The notes below the pieces were generated by a model that saw nothing but the letters and a program-made list of their open reading frames with translations, ran no database searches and had not been told where the DNA came from. A program made the translations under genes and the position numbers. A DNA stretch of 64,000 nt from UTCFX2 sp963788305 (lineage in GTDB: Bacteria > Chloroflexota > Anaerolineae > Anaerolineales > UBA4823): positions 1 through 64,000 of the forward strand of contig CAWBGK010000016.1 in NCBI GenBank assembly GCA_963788305.1, read 5' to 3'. Below are positions 49,564 to 60,344 of this stretch, piece after piece. Each line of letters starts with the position of its first letter. Position 1 is the first letter of the stretch.

Positions 49564-51409
49564 ATGTGTGGGATAGTTGGATATATCGGTCACCAGGACG
49601 CTACCCCGATCATTTTGAACGGATTAAAGCGTCTGGAGTACCGCGGGTATAATTCGGCTGGTCTGGCAGTGATCCAAAATGGGAGCCTGCAAATCCGTCG
49701 GGATGTCGGAAAACTTTCCAGGCTTGAAAAATTAATATCCAGAATCACCTGTACATGGTCAAATCGGGATTGGACATACTCGATGGGCTACCCATGGAGC
49801 ACCCAGCGCTCGAAATGCCCATCCCCATGTCGGGATGACCGGAAACGTAGTTGTTGTACACAATGGAATCGTCGAGAATTTTCTCGAGCTTCGTGAAGAA
49901 TTAATCGCTGAAGGAGATCAATTTAATTCGGATACCGACAGCGAAGTCATCGTCCACCTGATAGAAAAATTTCTTTCATTAAATATATCTTTGGCTGATG
50001 CGACCAGAAGAGCGCTTACCCGTCTCAAAGGAGCCCATGGCGTTGTAGTCCTGAATTCTGGCGAACCGGACAAGATTGTTGCAGCTCGGATCGGAAATGC
50101 CGGCGGTGTGGTGATTGGTTTCGGCTCGGATGAGATGTTTGTTGCTTCTGATCTACCTGCGATCCTGGAACATACCCGGCGGGTCGCCTTCTTGGAATCA
50201 AGCCAGCTAGCCGTATTGACGACAAGCTCCGTTGAAGTGCAAACCCTGGATGGCAACCCTGTCGCTGTTGAAGTGATCAGCGTCCCCTGGGATCCCATAT
50301 CTGCTGAGAAGGGTGAATTTCGGCATTTTATGGAAAAAGAAATTCACGAACAGGTCCGTTCATTGACCGATACAATCGGCGGACGCGTCGATTTCGATAA
50401 CGGACATCTCGTCCGTTTACCCGAGCTCAATCTTACAGTAGAACAGGCCAGGCGTATCAAGAAGATCTTTATTACTGCATGCGGAACCGCCTCGCATGCC
50501 GGGATGGTTGGAAAAATCCTCATCGAAGCCATTGCCCGCATTCCAGTAGAAGTCGATATTGCTTCAGAATTTCGCTATCGAAATCCAATCATCGACCAGG
50601 ACACAGCTGTGCTGGCTATCAGTCAATCTGGTGAGACCGCCGACACACTGGCCGCAATGGAGGAGGCACGGAGGAAAGGTGCTATCCTCTGGTCGATTGT
50701 CAATGTGATCGGCTCGCAGGCTATGCGAATGTCAGACGGTTATATATCGATGCACTGCGGTCCGGAAATTGGAGTGGCATCCACAAAAGCTTATACCGCT
50801 CCGCTTGTGGATTTATACATGCTTGCAATACTGCTTGGTGATCTTCGCGGGATTTTGGAGCCGTCCGCCCGCCGTCATTTGATTTCCGACCTCAGGCTCA
50901 TCCCCAATCTCGTCGGTCAATGTCTTGATCGAGAAGCAGAAGTAGAAAAGCTCGCTCGCAGCCTGGTAAATACGAAACATTGTCTATATCTGGGACGCGG
51001 GATCAATATGCCAACGGCTTATGAAGCCGCTTTAAAGCTAAAAGAAATTTCATACATCCACGCTGAAGGATATCCAGCCGGCGAAATGAAACATGGCCCA
51101 ATTGCTCTGATTGATCGAGAGATGCCGGTCATCGTTATTGCTCCTCGTGATCCATGGTATGAGAAAATGTTCAGCCAAATTGAGCAAGCTCGAGCCCACG
51201 GCGGAGTCGTGATTGCACTAACCACAGATGGAGACGAACGCGCCCAGGTGGCTGCTTCCTATTCTCTTACAATTCCCGCTACGCCTTGGATGCTTAATCC
51301 TGTGACTACGATAATTCCGCTTCAACTTCTGGCTTATCACATTGCTGCTTTGCGAGGATTGGATGTGGATCAGCCTCGCAACCTGGCAAAGAGTGTGACA
51401 GTGGAATAA
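49564..51409 (+). CDS. glmS: Glutamine--fructose-6-phosphate aminotransferase (one frameshift)
   Basis: GlmS makes glucosamine-6-phosphate from fructose-6-phosphate and glutamine, the entry to peptidoglycan sugar synthesis. The start MCGIVGYIGHQDATPI puts the catalytic Cys at position 2; TATGGAGGG precedes the ATG. An extra base near 49752 splits the glutaminase domain; it resumes as GQIGIGHTRWATHGAPSARN and VVVVHNGIVENFLELREEL. The two SIS domains follow: ITACGTASHAGMVGK, LAISQSGETADTLAAMEEAR, GVASTKAYTAPLV and YPAGEMKHGPIALID. The C-terminal DQPRNLAKSVTVE is diagnostic. Corrected length is about 615 residues. Confidence 0.97.
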
Positions 51410-51517
51410 TCCAGGGAGGCAAATCATTCAATATATTATGCAAATATCAACAATTCTGCAAGGTAAATACACGAATAATCCATAAAACAAAGAATGTTAT
51501 GATAGAAATAACATCGA

Positions 51518-53644
51518 TTGCATGTGTTCAAAGATGACTTCAGAAAATTAGTGAATACTATTTTCTCACTAAACTCCAAGAAAGATCTTGTCCATTCCAT
51601 CCGATTAATCAATTGGGTAAGTTTCCTTATCGCAGGAGGGTTCATCTGGTTTATCCTCCAACGACCTCTGGAAAAAGCCTTTCTTGTAATTCTCGTTTGT
51701 ACAGCCCTGGTTTTCAATTACATACTTTTTTATCGCTTACTGAACAATCAATACAGTAAAGCAAGAAATTCATATATCGCTGCATTTGGGGCAGTCTTTA
51801 TCATCACTGGCTTTTTCTTGTTACTAAAGCCTTATGGATTTCAATTTGAAGTCCTTTACCTCCTTGTTGTTTGCAGCGCTGGGATTCTCACCGGTCGCGG
51901 AGCTGCTATCGCATCGGCTTTCTTAGCGATCCTCCTTTATTTGGTCAGCTTGATGCTGCAAAACCAGACTTTAATTATCAACCCACTCTATTCTGGTTTA
52001 CAAGCTTTTATTTTGCTGGTTGCTGGATACTGGATGAGTTTGGTATCCGGTGCGTTGCACGATAATCTGTTACTTTCAGGACGCCGGAACAATTATCTAT
52101 CCTTATTATTAAAAGTTGGAACGATCGCTTCGCAGAGGGCTGATTTAAACGGCATCTTACTCCGGATCAGTAAAGCGATCGCCATTAACCTCCCCGTGAC
52201 ATACTGTGCCATTTTCCTTAAAAATTCTCCAGGAGATCATCTCAGTATTGCAGGTTCTTATCCGCTAAGACCTGCTTCGAAATGGATGCGGCGAGAACAC
52301 GAAAAAGTCCTGATCGATTCGCTTCCTCGACTGAATGAGCTCTTGAACACAGGGGAACACCTTGTGATCGGAGAGGAAGGTTTAACGAACCCGGCTATCA
52401 TGGATCTCGTCGGCGCTTTTTCATTCCCGGAAACGAAAACAATGGGCCTTTTTCCGTTGGTTTCTAGAGGCAAGTGTCTAGGTTTGATTTCGATTATTGA
52501 AGTCCGCAACTGGCAGCGCGAGCCTTTCACAGAAGAGAAGATCAATCTTCTTAAAACACTCTCCACTCAGATTGGCTCTGCAATTGATAATGCCCGCTTG
52601 CTCGAAGAAACCCAAAAAAGAGCGGATCGTCTGGCAGTGATCAATGAAGTTGGAAAAGCAATTAATTCTACGATTGAGTTAGATGCACTTTTAGAGCTGA
52701 TCCACAACCAGCTTAATCGCGTTATTCCTACGGATACCTACTACGTGGCACTATATGATCCAGGTGATGATCACCTGGATATCCGAATCCTGATCGATAA
52801 GAATGAGCGCTTTCCTCCGGCCCGCATTCCATTGGCAGAAGGATTGGCAGGCTGGGTAATCAGGAAGCGCTCTCCTCTGCTGATCTACCATCTCACTGAA
52901 CAGATTTCAGTGCTACCAATCCGACCGATTCAACTGGGGCATGATGAACTCTCCGAATCATGGTTAGGTGTGCCCATGCTGGTCGGAGAGCGTGTGTTAG
53001 GGATCCTTGCGGTAGCCAGTTATTCGGTTGATGCATTTGACGAAGCGGATATGAATCTTCTTTCTAGTATTGCGTCTCAAGCTGCACTGGACGTCGAAAA
53101 TGCCCGGCAGCATGCCGCTGTTAAAGAGCAAGCCCGAAGAGATTCTCTAACGGGTGCATTAAACCATGCCGCTTTTCTAGCACAAATGGATGAAGCCATA
53201 CAAAAAACAGCGGCAGCAACATCCAAAATATCATTAATTATGATGGATGTGGACGATTTTAAGCTTTATAACGACACATATGGACATCAGGTTGGGGACG
53301 AAGTCCTGATTCAGATTGTTAAGAAGATTGAAACTGTAATTCCCTCAGACGGATTCATTGGCAGATGGGGGGGTGAGGAATTTTCAGTTGCTCTTCCTGG
53401 GTTGATCCTAAGCGATGCGAAAAAGATTGCTCAAAAAATCTGCAATGCTCTTCAGGAAATTAAATTACCGGACAAAAATGGCTCTTATCTTCCTTCTCCT
53501 ACAATCAGCCAGGGGATTGCAGGATTTCCATTACAAGCGCAAACCCGCCCAGAGCTGATAGATATCGCAGACGAGGCTTTATATCAAGCCAAAAATTCTG
53601 GCCGCTGCCAGATTACCGTTGCAGCTGAACCCAAAAATATATAG
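51518..53644 (+). CDS. Membrane GAF-GGDEF diguanylate cyclase
   Basis: A 708-residue sensor. The N-terminal 180 residues hold about six membrane helices (for example WVSFLIAGGFIWFIL and AFGAVFIITGFFLLL). Two GAF domains follow, the first about residues 200-360 and the second from RLAVINEVGKAINSTIELDAL on. The C-terminal GGDEF domain has RDSLTGALNHAAFLAQ, IMMDVDDFKLYNDTYGHQVGD and the active-site GRWGGEEFSVALPG. The intact GGEEF suggests it makes c-di-GMP. The start is uncertain: TTG 51518 or GTG 51524, neither with a clear ribosome site. Open throughout. Confidence 0.88.
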   Translation: MHVFKDDFRKLVNTIFSLNSKKDLVHSIRLINWVSFLIAGGFIWFILQRPLEKAFLVILVCTALVFNYILFYRLLNNQYSKARNSYIAAFGAVFIITGFFLLLKPYGFQFEVLYLLVVCSAGILTGRGAAIASAFLAILLYLVSLMLQNQTLIINPLYSGLQAFILLVAGYWMSLVSGALHDNLLLSGRRNNYLSLLLKVGTIASQRADLNGILLRISKAIAINLPVTYCAIFLKNSPGDHLSIAGSYPLRPASKWMRREHEKVLIDSLPRLNELLNTGEHLVIGEEGLTNPAIMDLVGAFSFPETKTMGLFPLVSRGKCLGLISIIEVRNWQREPFTEEKINLLKTLSTQIGSAIDNARLLEETQKRADRLAVINEVGKAINSTIELDALLELIHNQLNRVIPTDTYYVALYDPGDDHLDIRILIDKNERFPPARIPLAEGLAGWVIRKRSPLLIYHLTEQISVLPIRPIQLGHDELSESWLGVPMLVGERVLGILAVASYSVDAFDEADMNLLSSIASQAALDVENARQHAAVKEQARRDSLTGALNHAAFLAQMDEAIQKTAAATSKISLIMMDVDDFKLYNDTYGHQVGDEVLIQIVKKIETVIPSDGFIGRWGGEEFSVALPGLILSDAKKIAQKICNALQEIKLPDKNGSYLPSPTISQGIAGFPLQAQTRPELIDIADEALYQAKNSGRCQITVAAEPKNI

Positions 53645-53809
53645 AGAATCAGCATAGTGTTCTTTTGCAGGCCGAAATTTTCACCCAAACAAAATATTGA
53701 TTGGTAAGAACCCAATTAAGCACGCTGAAAAAGACACCCTTGGTGCTGATACAACTACACTATTTTTTTATATCACTTCCTGACCGTTCCGAGCCCAAAG
53801 AAATACGGT

Positions 53810-55063
53810 TTAAGGGCGCACATTATAATCCCCTATTGCCACCCATTTGTAAGTCGTCAGTTCTGGTAAACCCATCGGGCCACGTGCATGCAACCGCTGC
53901 GTGGAGACTGCAACCTCCGCCCCAAGGCCAAACTGCCCACCGTCCGTGAAACGTGTGCTGGCATTGACATAGACTGCAGCCGAGTCGACTTCCTGGATGA
54001 AACGATGTGCGTGATCCTGGTTCTCGGTCAAGATCCCATCTGAATGATGCGTGCTGTGTTGGTCAATATGGCTGATCGCTTCATCGAGACCAGAGACAAC
54101 TTTAAGGCTAAGCACCAAAGACAGCCATTCGGTATCAAAATCTTCGGGTCCCGCAGGCAAGACGCGCTCATCTCCTGCAAGAAACGAAGCTGCCTTTTCC
54201 TCCGCTCGAAAGGCGACCCCAGCTGAACCAAGCGTATCGACGACATCTGGTAAGAATTCGGCTGCGATCGCTTCGTGAACGAGCAGCGTATCCAAAGCGT
54301 TGCAAACGCTTGGCCGCTGCGTCTTTGCATTGAAGATCACAGGGAGTGCACGTTTAAGATCAACATCAGAATCTGCAAAAAGGTGACAAATCCCGATACC
54401 ACCTGTGATCACCGGGATTGTCGAATTCTCACGGCAGAATCGATGCAGGCTGTTTCCACCTCGCGGAATGATCACATCGATATATTCATTCATCCGCAAC
54501 ATCTCTTCAACCAGCTTGCGATCCGGGTTATCGATAAATTGCACTGTTTCAGCAGGCATTCCAGATTTCAATAATGCAGATTGGATGATCGAAACCAGGG
54601 TGCGATTTGTATGAATTGTCTCTTTACCTCCGCGCAAGATTGCAGTATTCCCCGTCTTAATTGCTAAGCCAGCAACATCAACAGTAACATTTGGACGGGA
54701 TTCATAAATCACTCCCAGAACACCTAATGGGACGCGCTGACGCCAGAGTCTCAGTCCATTGGGTAAAGTCCTCTCGTCGAATATCTCTCCGATCGGATCA
54801 TGGGCATCCACAAGCATCCTCAAATCTGAATTGATATCCACCAAACGCTTCGCGTTCAACATCAGTCTGTCGATCAGCGCAGCACTTAACCCGCTCTGCC
54901 GGGCTGTTTCGATATCATTTTGGTTGGCTGCGATCACTTCCCGATTGTACAATTCCAGCTCGTCAGCAATCGCTGCTACGGCAGATGCACGAACCGCGCT
55001 GCTCTTTCGAGAAATTTGTGAAAAGGCGCTTCTGGCGTTATGTCCTATTTTTACCAGGTTCAT
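53810..55063 (-). CDS. proA: Glutamate-5-semialdehyde dehydrogenase (gamma-glutamyl phosphate reductase)
   Basis: ProA reduces gamma-glutamyl phosphate with NADPH in proline synthesis. The 417-residue protein is intact. It has PLGVLGVIYESRPNVTVDVAGLAIKTGN, ILRGGKETIHTN, IDVIIPRGGNSL, the catalytic Cys region AKTQRPSVCNALDTLLVH and the C-terminal RFTDGGQFGLGAEVAVSTQ with ARGPMGLPELTTYKW. It lies 50 bases after proB on the same strand. Confidence 0.97.
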   Translation of the reverse strand: MNLVKIGHNARSAFSQISRKSSAVRASAVAAIADELELYNREVIAANQNDIETARQSGLSAALIDRLMLNAKRLVDINSDLRMLVDAHDPIGEIFDERTLPNGLRLWRQRVPLGVLGVIYESRPNVTVDVAGLAIKTGNTAILRGGKETIHTNRTLVSIIQSALLKSGMPAETVQFIDNPDRKLVEEMLRMNEYIDVIIPRGGNSLHRFCRENSTIPVITGGIGICHLFADSDVDLKRALPVIFNAKTQRPSVCNALDTLLVHEAIAAEFLPDVVDTLGSAGVAFRAEEKAASFLAGDERVLPAGPEDFDTEWLSLVLSLKVVSGLDEAISHIDQHSTHHSDGILTENQDHAHRFIQEVDSAAVYVNASTRFTDGGQFGLGAEVAVSTQRLHARGPMGLPELTTYKWVAIGDYNVRP

Positions 55064-55113
55064 TTCATATTCCTATCGATGTCTCAGCATCATGAAGCAT
55101 TTGAATCTGGCAG

Positions 55114-56307
55114 CTAAATCAACACCATATCGTTTCGATGGATAATTTCATCGCCAAAGAAATACCCCAATACACCTTCAATTTCGAAACTCTGCCGACC
55201 GCTGATCTTCTTACAGTCAATATGATTGTAATTAACCAGGCCGCGCGCGATCTCACGACCCTTCTCATCGCATATGCTCAGGGTTTCACCTCGGCTGAAT
55301 TCCCCGCTCACCTCAACCAGCCCTGCGGGGAGCAGACTTCGGCCTTGAAGCAAAGCTGAAACTGCTCCAATATCGACTTTGAGCCTGCCTGATTTCCCAC
55401 CGGTCAGGATGAATCGTTTTCGGCTCTCGAGAGCACTCATGGTCGCAGTAAAATATGTGCCTGCATGCTCATCATGGATGACTCTTAGAAGAATATCTGG
55501 TGCTTTCCCCTGGGCAATCACAACCGCTGCCCCGGAGCGTCGCGCCAGATCTGCAGATTGCAGCTTTGTCACCATACCACCTGTTCCAAGATCGCCGCTT
55601 CCACCTGCCGCTTCCCAAAGTTCTGGACCGATTTCCGGAGTCTCAATCCGGCTCACCAATCGGGCATCCGGTACTTTTCGTGGATCCGCAGTAAAAAGGC
55701 CTTCCCGATCCGTCAGGAGCACCAGTAAATCGGCGTCGACCAGGTTTGCCACAAACGCAGAAAGGTTGTCGTTATCACCGACACGGATCTCCTCCGTCGC
55801 TACCGTGTCATTTTCATTTACAATAGGGATTAAACCCTGACCAAGCAGTGCGCGCAGTGTGTTTCTAGCATTCAGATAGCGGGAGCGAAATCTTAAATCA
55901 TCCCGGGTGAGAAGCACCTGAGCTATTTTTTGGCCATAGATGTCAAATAACTTTCCCCACAAATCCATCAGACGCGGCTGTCCCACTGCTGCAAGCATCT
56001 GTTTGGCTGGTATCTCCTTCGGCAGCGAAGGGAAATTTAGGACTTCTCGACCCAGCGCAATCGCTCCAGAAGATACCAGGATTACATCAACCTGCGCTGC
56101 GCGAATGTCTGCCACTTGACGAACCAGATCTATCATCCTCGGCTGTGAAAGAAAAGATGTCCCATCCGTCAAGGTGCTGGTACCGAGTTTCACGACAATC
56201 CGGCGATGAGTAATATTTGAAATATCAAGAGAATTCAATTCAATTTGCTTTCTGAGCCGAATAAATTCCGACAAGTATACCAAACTTACTGTGTTTCCCA
56301 ATCCCAT
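55114..56307 (-). CDS. proB: Glutamate 5-kinase
   Basis: ProB phosphorylates glutamate, the first and feedback-controlled step to proline. The amino-acid-kinase domain has RRIVVKLGTSTLTDG, ILVSSGAIALGRE, AAVGQPRLMDLWGKLF, IVNENDTVATEE, VGDNDNLSAFVA and GTGGMVTKLQSADLA. A C-terminal PUA domain follows (SLLPAGLVEVSGEFSRGE). The 397-residue frame starts at 56307 and overlaps the WD40 gene by 22 bases; the first 35 residues are not family-like, so the real start may be downstream near SNITHRRIVVKLG. Confidence 0.95.
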   Translation of the reverse strand: MGLGNTVSLVYLSEFIRLRKQIELNSLDISNITHRRIVVKLGTSTLTDGTSFLSQPRMIDLVRQVADIRAAQVDVILVSSGAIALGREVLNFPSLPKEIPAKQMLAAVGQPRLMDLWGKLFDIYGQKIAQVLLTRDDLRFRSRYLNARNTLRALLGQGLIPIVNENDTVATEEIRVGDNDNLSAFVANLVDADLLVLLTDREGLFTADPRKVPDARLVSRIETPEIGPELWEAAGGSGDLGTGGMVTKLQSADLARRSGAAVVIAQGKAPDILLRVIHDEHAGTYFTATMSALESRKRFILTGGKSGRLKVDIGAVSALLQGRSLLPAGLVEVSGEFSRGETLSICDEKGREIARGLVNYNHIDCKKISGRQSFEIEGVLGYFFGDEIIHRNDMVLI

Positions 56308-57698
56308 AACCGGACAGTTCCGTCCTCGGATCCAGAAACAACCAGGAAATGATTTGGTGAAAAATCAACGCTCGTCACCTCCCCCGAATGTCCGGAAAAA
56401 ATCAGCTGCGGCATAGATTGGAATATTCCATCATCAAGGCGCCAGAGCCTCAGAGATTTATCCGCTGAAGCCGAAACCAACCATTGACCATCTGGGGAAA
56501 ACACTAGATCGTTGATCGAATCGGTATGGCTTCGAAGCGCTTGAACTTGAGTTTTTTCCTTGATATTCCAGATTCTAATTACACCAGAGGTATCTCCGGA
56601 TGCCAGTAATGTCCCATCTGGCGAAAACGCTAGGCTCAATACCGGTTGGGATGAATTACTGAGCGTCCCCAACCAGATCCCGCTCACGGTTCGAAGCTTG
56701 AGTTCTCCATTTTCCTCACCCCAGCCGATCGTGAGCGAATCGCGAGAAAAAGTCGAGGCGTGAACCCCTGACATCCCTTCGTCGATTATCTGAGACAGAT
56801 TGCCCTTTGGCATACGCCATAAGCGGACCGTGTCATCCTCAGCCGATGAGACAAGCCAATTCCCATCTCTTGAAACATCCAACCCTGTGATCCAGCCAGT
56901 ATGTCCTTCTAAAGATTGGAGGTATTTACCTGTCGAAACATCCCAGACTCGGATCACTCCATCCGTGGAGCCTGTCACGATTGTGATCCCTAAAGCGGAA
57001 TATTTTAATCGGAGGACAGGAAATGGGTGTCCTTCCATGATTCGAATCAATTTGCCTTGCTCGACATTCCACAGGCGAAGAGTATCATCCACTGACCCAG
57101 AAGCAACTAATCGGCCGTCTGGTGAAAAAGCAACATCCCAAACTTTAGCTGTATGACCTTCCAGGATAGATTTAGCTTCCCGCACCTGAATTTCAGGCGT
57201 TGCTGTCGGAAGGCAGGCCTCTGAAGGCGTTGGGAGCTCCAGGCGATGTGAATACTGGTTATTGCTTTCATCCTTTTCCAACACTAAGGATGTTGCATCT
57301 ACCATCCCCTTGACCTGTCTTTCAAAACCCGGGAAACGGACATCGATTGTGTCGCCAGGCTGAAGGATTGTGTTCACCAGCTGTCGATCCAGGTTAAGCG
57401 ATAAAACAAATGATCCAGCCGGTCGTCCACCCTTGTTTTGGATCTTTATGAGTGTATGATAGGATTGATCCGGGGTAGGACATTCAATCGATGGGTCGCC
57501 AAGAACTTCCACAGACCTGATGACCAGATCAGGCAATGCGAGCTCAGTGTTTGCGGGACTAATGGTATTCGGAACGGAAGGGGAAGGCTGAGTAATTTCA
57601 TCTCCCGGCAGGCATCCAACGAGGTTCACTCCTGAGAAAAAAATAAGAAGCAACGCCTCGATCAAAAATCTTTTTCTGACCTGAGGGAGAATTGCCAT
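56286..57698 (-). CDS. Exported lipoprotein with CARDB-like domain and WD40 propeller
   Basis: A 470-residue intact protein. FLIEALLLIFFSGVNLVGC is a lipoprotein signal with an L-V-G-C lipobox. A CARDB-like adhesion domain spans about residues 55-155 (LPDLVIRSVEVLGDP, KDESNNQYSHRLELP). Seven WD40 repeats follow, for example VWDVAFSPDGRLVASGSVDD, INDLVFSPDGQWLVSASADK and VTSVDFSPNHFLVVSGSEDG. It should sit on the outer face of the membrane as a binding scaffold. It directly precedes proB, with a 22-base overlap, an unlikely functional link. Confidence 0.88.
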   Translation of the reverse strand: MAILPQVRKRFLIEALLLIFFSGVNLVGCLPGDEITQPSPSVPNTISPANTELALPDLVIRSVEVLGDPSIECPTPDQSYHTLIKIQNKGGRPAGSFVLSLNLDRQLVNTILQPGDTIDVRFPGFERQVKGMVDATSLVLEKDESNNQYSHRLELPTPSEACLPTATPEIQVREAKSILEGHTAKVWDVAFSPDGRLVASGSVDDTLRLWNVEQGKLIRIMEGHPFPVLRLKYSALGITIVTGSTDGVIRVWDVSTGKYLQSLEGHTGWITGLDVSRDGNWLVSSAEDDTVRLWRMPKGNLSQIIDEGMSGVHASTFSRDSLTIGWGEENGELKLRTVSGIWLGTLSNSSQPVLSLAFSPDGTLLASGDTSGVIRIWNIKEKTQVQALRSHTDSINDLVFSPDGQWLVSASADKSLRLWRLDDGIFQSMPQLIFSGHSGEVTSVDFSPNHFLVVSGSEDGTVRLWDWETQ

Positions 57699-57800
57699 GC
57701 CGTGACTCTTTTCATCCGTTCTTGTCGTTTAATCGTGAAAGGTTAGTTGAACGATTCTCTCCATTTGAAATCGTCCTTTTTAGCAAGGATTTGGAGAAAA

Positions 57801-58682
57801 TCACAAAGTCAGTTCAGTCTCTTTCGCACGCATTGCATTTAATGCAGCAATAGAGACCTCCAGCATCTCAGAGGTTGGTTCGCGAGTTGTTAAATGCTGG
57901 AGGGCCATATTAGGTCGGATCATCCAGCGAACCCAGGCAGAATCAACATGTCTGGCAGTCCAGCGAATATATTCATACGCCAATCCGGCCAAAACCGGAA
58001 GCATCAAAATCCGGCTCAACAGCCTCATGCCCAGTGGAAGCGGCCCAAAGAAGCTGAACAGCACTACCGAGAGCAAAACCAGGGTGAGCAGGAAAGAAGT
58101 GCCGCAGCGAGGATGTTCAAGGGAATAACATGCGACAGTTTCCGGATTTAAGTCCGCTCCAGCCTCATAGGCGTTAATCGTCTTATGCTCTGCGCCATGA
58201 TAGGCGAACACTCTTCGAATCTCAGCAAGCCTGGCGACCGCAACCAGGTATCCGATTAATAACGCCAGGCGAATGAGTCCTTCAATCAGGTTGCTCCACC
58301 AGGTATTAATATGAAAAATGCGCTCAAACAGCTGGCCAATGGTTGCCGGGAGCAGAAAGAAAAGGCCGATACCAATCAGCAGGGAGACTCCCAGGGTGAG
58401 ATAAAGCGCAGGGCCTTCCAGTTTTTCATCATCTCCAGTCTGGGTATTTGCTGAGATCGTCAAAGCGCGCATCCCCAGGCCGAGAGCATCCCATAAGCCA
58501 ATTAAGCCACGTAAGAATGGGATCTTGATGATCCTGCCGCGATATAAAGCCGATAGCGGCTCACTGTGCAATACTATCTGGTTATCCGGCGCTCGCATCG
58601 CTATAGCAACGCTCTTTGAGCCCCGCATCATGACTCCTTCGATCACAGCCTGCCCGCCGTAAGTGGGTAGTTCTTCGCTCAT
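57801..58682 (-). CDS. DUF1385 family membrane protein
   Basis: A 293-residue protein that starts PTYGGQAVIEGVMMRGSKSV and has YHGAEHKTINAYEAG and SLEHPRCGTSFLLTLVLLSV, the conserved blocks of DUF1385 (YqhQ-like). It has about four membrane helices. Biochemical function is not known to me. It is intact and stands between the WD40 lipoprotein and the M20 peptidase on the same strand. Confidence 0.9.
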   Translation of the reverse strand: MSEELPTYGGQAVIEGVMMRGSKSVAIAMRAPDNQIVLHSEPLSALYRGRIIKIPFLRGLIGLWDALGLGMRALTISANTQTGDDEKLEGPALYLTLGVSLLIGIGLFFLLPATIGQLFERIFHINTWWSNLIEGLIRLALLIGYLVAVARLAEIRRVFAYHGAEHKTINAYEAGADLNPETVACYSLEHPRCGTSFLLTLVLLSVVLFSFFGPLPLGMRLLSRILMLPVLAGLAYEYIRWTARHVDSAWVRWMIRPNMALQHLTTREPTSEMLEVSIAALNAMRAKETELTL

Positions 58683-58763
58683 ATTCGCCTACCAATTTCT
58701 AGATTCATTTCGTTGCCCAATTCCACCATAAAATGTAAGACCAGGAAAGGTATTTTGCCCTTC

Positions 58764-60144
58764 TTACTCCCCAAGATAACTGAAGAACTTTACCAGCGCC
58801 TGCAATCCGCGTTTGAAAGTCGGGAGATGAAGCTTCTCGTTTGGTGCATGCAAATTGTCATCGGGAAGGCTGAAGCCTGTTAAGACCTGACTCGATCCCT
58901 AAATACTTCTGCATCGATGCGACAACCGGAATGCTGCCGCCTTCTCTTTTGAAAAACGGACGCCGACCCCAGGTCTCTTCAAGTGCTCTGCCCATCGCGT
59001 TGACGGCGGGATGGTTGCGATCCGTAATCGATGGAAAACCCGTAGAATGTAAAACAAGCTCCCAGCGTATTGAGGGAGGAACTCGTTCGTCCAGGTACTG
59101 GAGGAGCTGTTCGCGAACCTCATAAGGGTCCTGGTCAGGCACAAGTCGGGTGGAAATCTTCGCCATCGCTTTGGCTGGCAGGACAGTCTTCGATCCTTCC
59201 CCGGTAAAACCTGAAAGCAGGCCGTTTACCTCTAAAGTCGGGCGTGCCGTCACTCTCTCGACCGATGTATATCCATCCTCACCATATAGTGCTTTTACGC
59301 CCGTCTGGTTGCGGTAAAAAATATCATCCATCGGCAGGCGGGCCAGCTCTGCCCGCTCTTCCAGATCCAGATCCCGGACTTTATCGTAGAATCCTGGCAG
59401 CGTTACCCTGCCCTTCTCATCATGCATTCCCGCGATCAATTCACAAAGGACTTGAGCTGGATTATGCACCGCCCCACCAAACAAGCCCGAATGCAGATCA
59501 TGGTCTGGTCCGGTCAATCGAATCTCAAAGTAGGACAAGCCTCGCAGACCGTAAGTGATCGTCGGATATTCGTCAGCGATCATCCCAGAATCCGGATTTA
59601 AAGCAAAATCGCTTGTGAGCCTGTTTTTATTTTCGACGATGAATTTCTCAAGGTTAGGTGAACCGATTTCCTCCTCTCCTTCCACAATAAATTTAACGTT
59701 CACAGGCATCCCGCCGGTATTCACGAATGCTTCTATCGCGGCCAACACGGCGACAATCTGACCTTTCATATCTGATGTACCCCGACCGTATAGATTGTCA
59801 GCGCGAATTTCGGGTTCGAAAGGCATGCTTTCCCAAAGCTCAAGCGGTTCGACAGGTTGGACATCATAATGACCGTAAATTAAAACCGTTGGGCGATTAC
59901 TTCCAGCTTTGAGGAGTTCTCCAATTACGATCGGCGCGCCTACGGTCTGGCGCAGCATTACATTCTCAAAACCGAGCCCTTTCAAGCGGTCAGCCAGCCA
60001 GTTAGCGGCGCGTAAGCTTTCCGGTTTGGCTTTTGGATCGGTAGAAATTGAAGGGATAGCGACAAACGAAACGATCTCTTCAATGATCGAGTCGTGATGA
60101 TCCTGGACATATCTTAACGCCAGGTGTAATTGCTCATTGGTCAT
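58764..60144 (-). CDS. M20-family dipeptidase (one frameshift)
   Basis: A zinc peptidase of about 459 residues. The zinc ligands appear in VLIYGHYDVQPVEPLELWE, GRGTSDMKGQ and VEGEEEIGSPNLEKF, and the dimerisation domain in HDLHSGLFGGAVHNPAQVL. The start ATG 60144 follows CAGGAG. Near 58886 an extra base ends the frame at 58858. Removing it gives VLTGFSLPDDNLHAPNEKLHL and a natural end at TAA 58764-58766. It resembles carnosinase-like broad dipeptidases. Confidence 0.93.
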
Positions 60145-60336
60145 ATAAAACTCCTGCACAAGAAATCGTTAGATAATCCCGCGTCATCTTCGGCGGTCTA
60201 CTGCCTAAATCTTTTCCGGCTGGCGAGGGGATTGCCCTATTATAAACCCTGAATCATCAGTACTCATACAGGCAGAGAGCCTTATGAGAGAAAGCAGCGA
60301 TTTATTAATCGGATTTTTATCGCGAAGAAATCATGT

Positions 60337-60342
60337 TAAAAT
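60337..60342 (+). promoter_or_regulatory. Candidate -10 element for the second hydroxylase locus
   Basis: TAAAAT lies 7 bases before a folded leader that starts near 60350. No good -35 is seen at the right distance. The position fits a transcript that begins at the base of that leader. Confidence 0.4.
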
Positions 60343-60344
60343 AT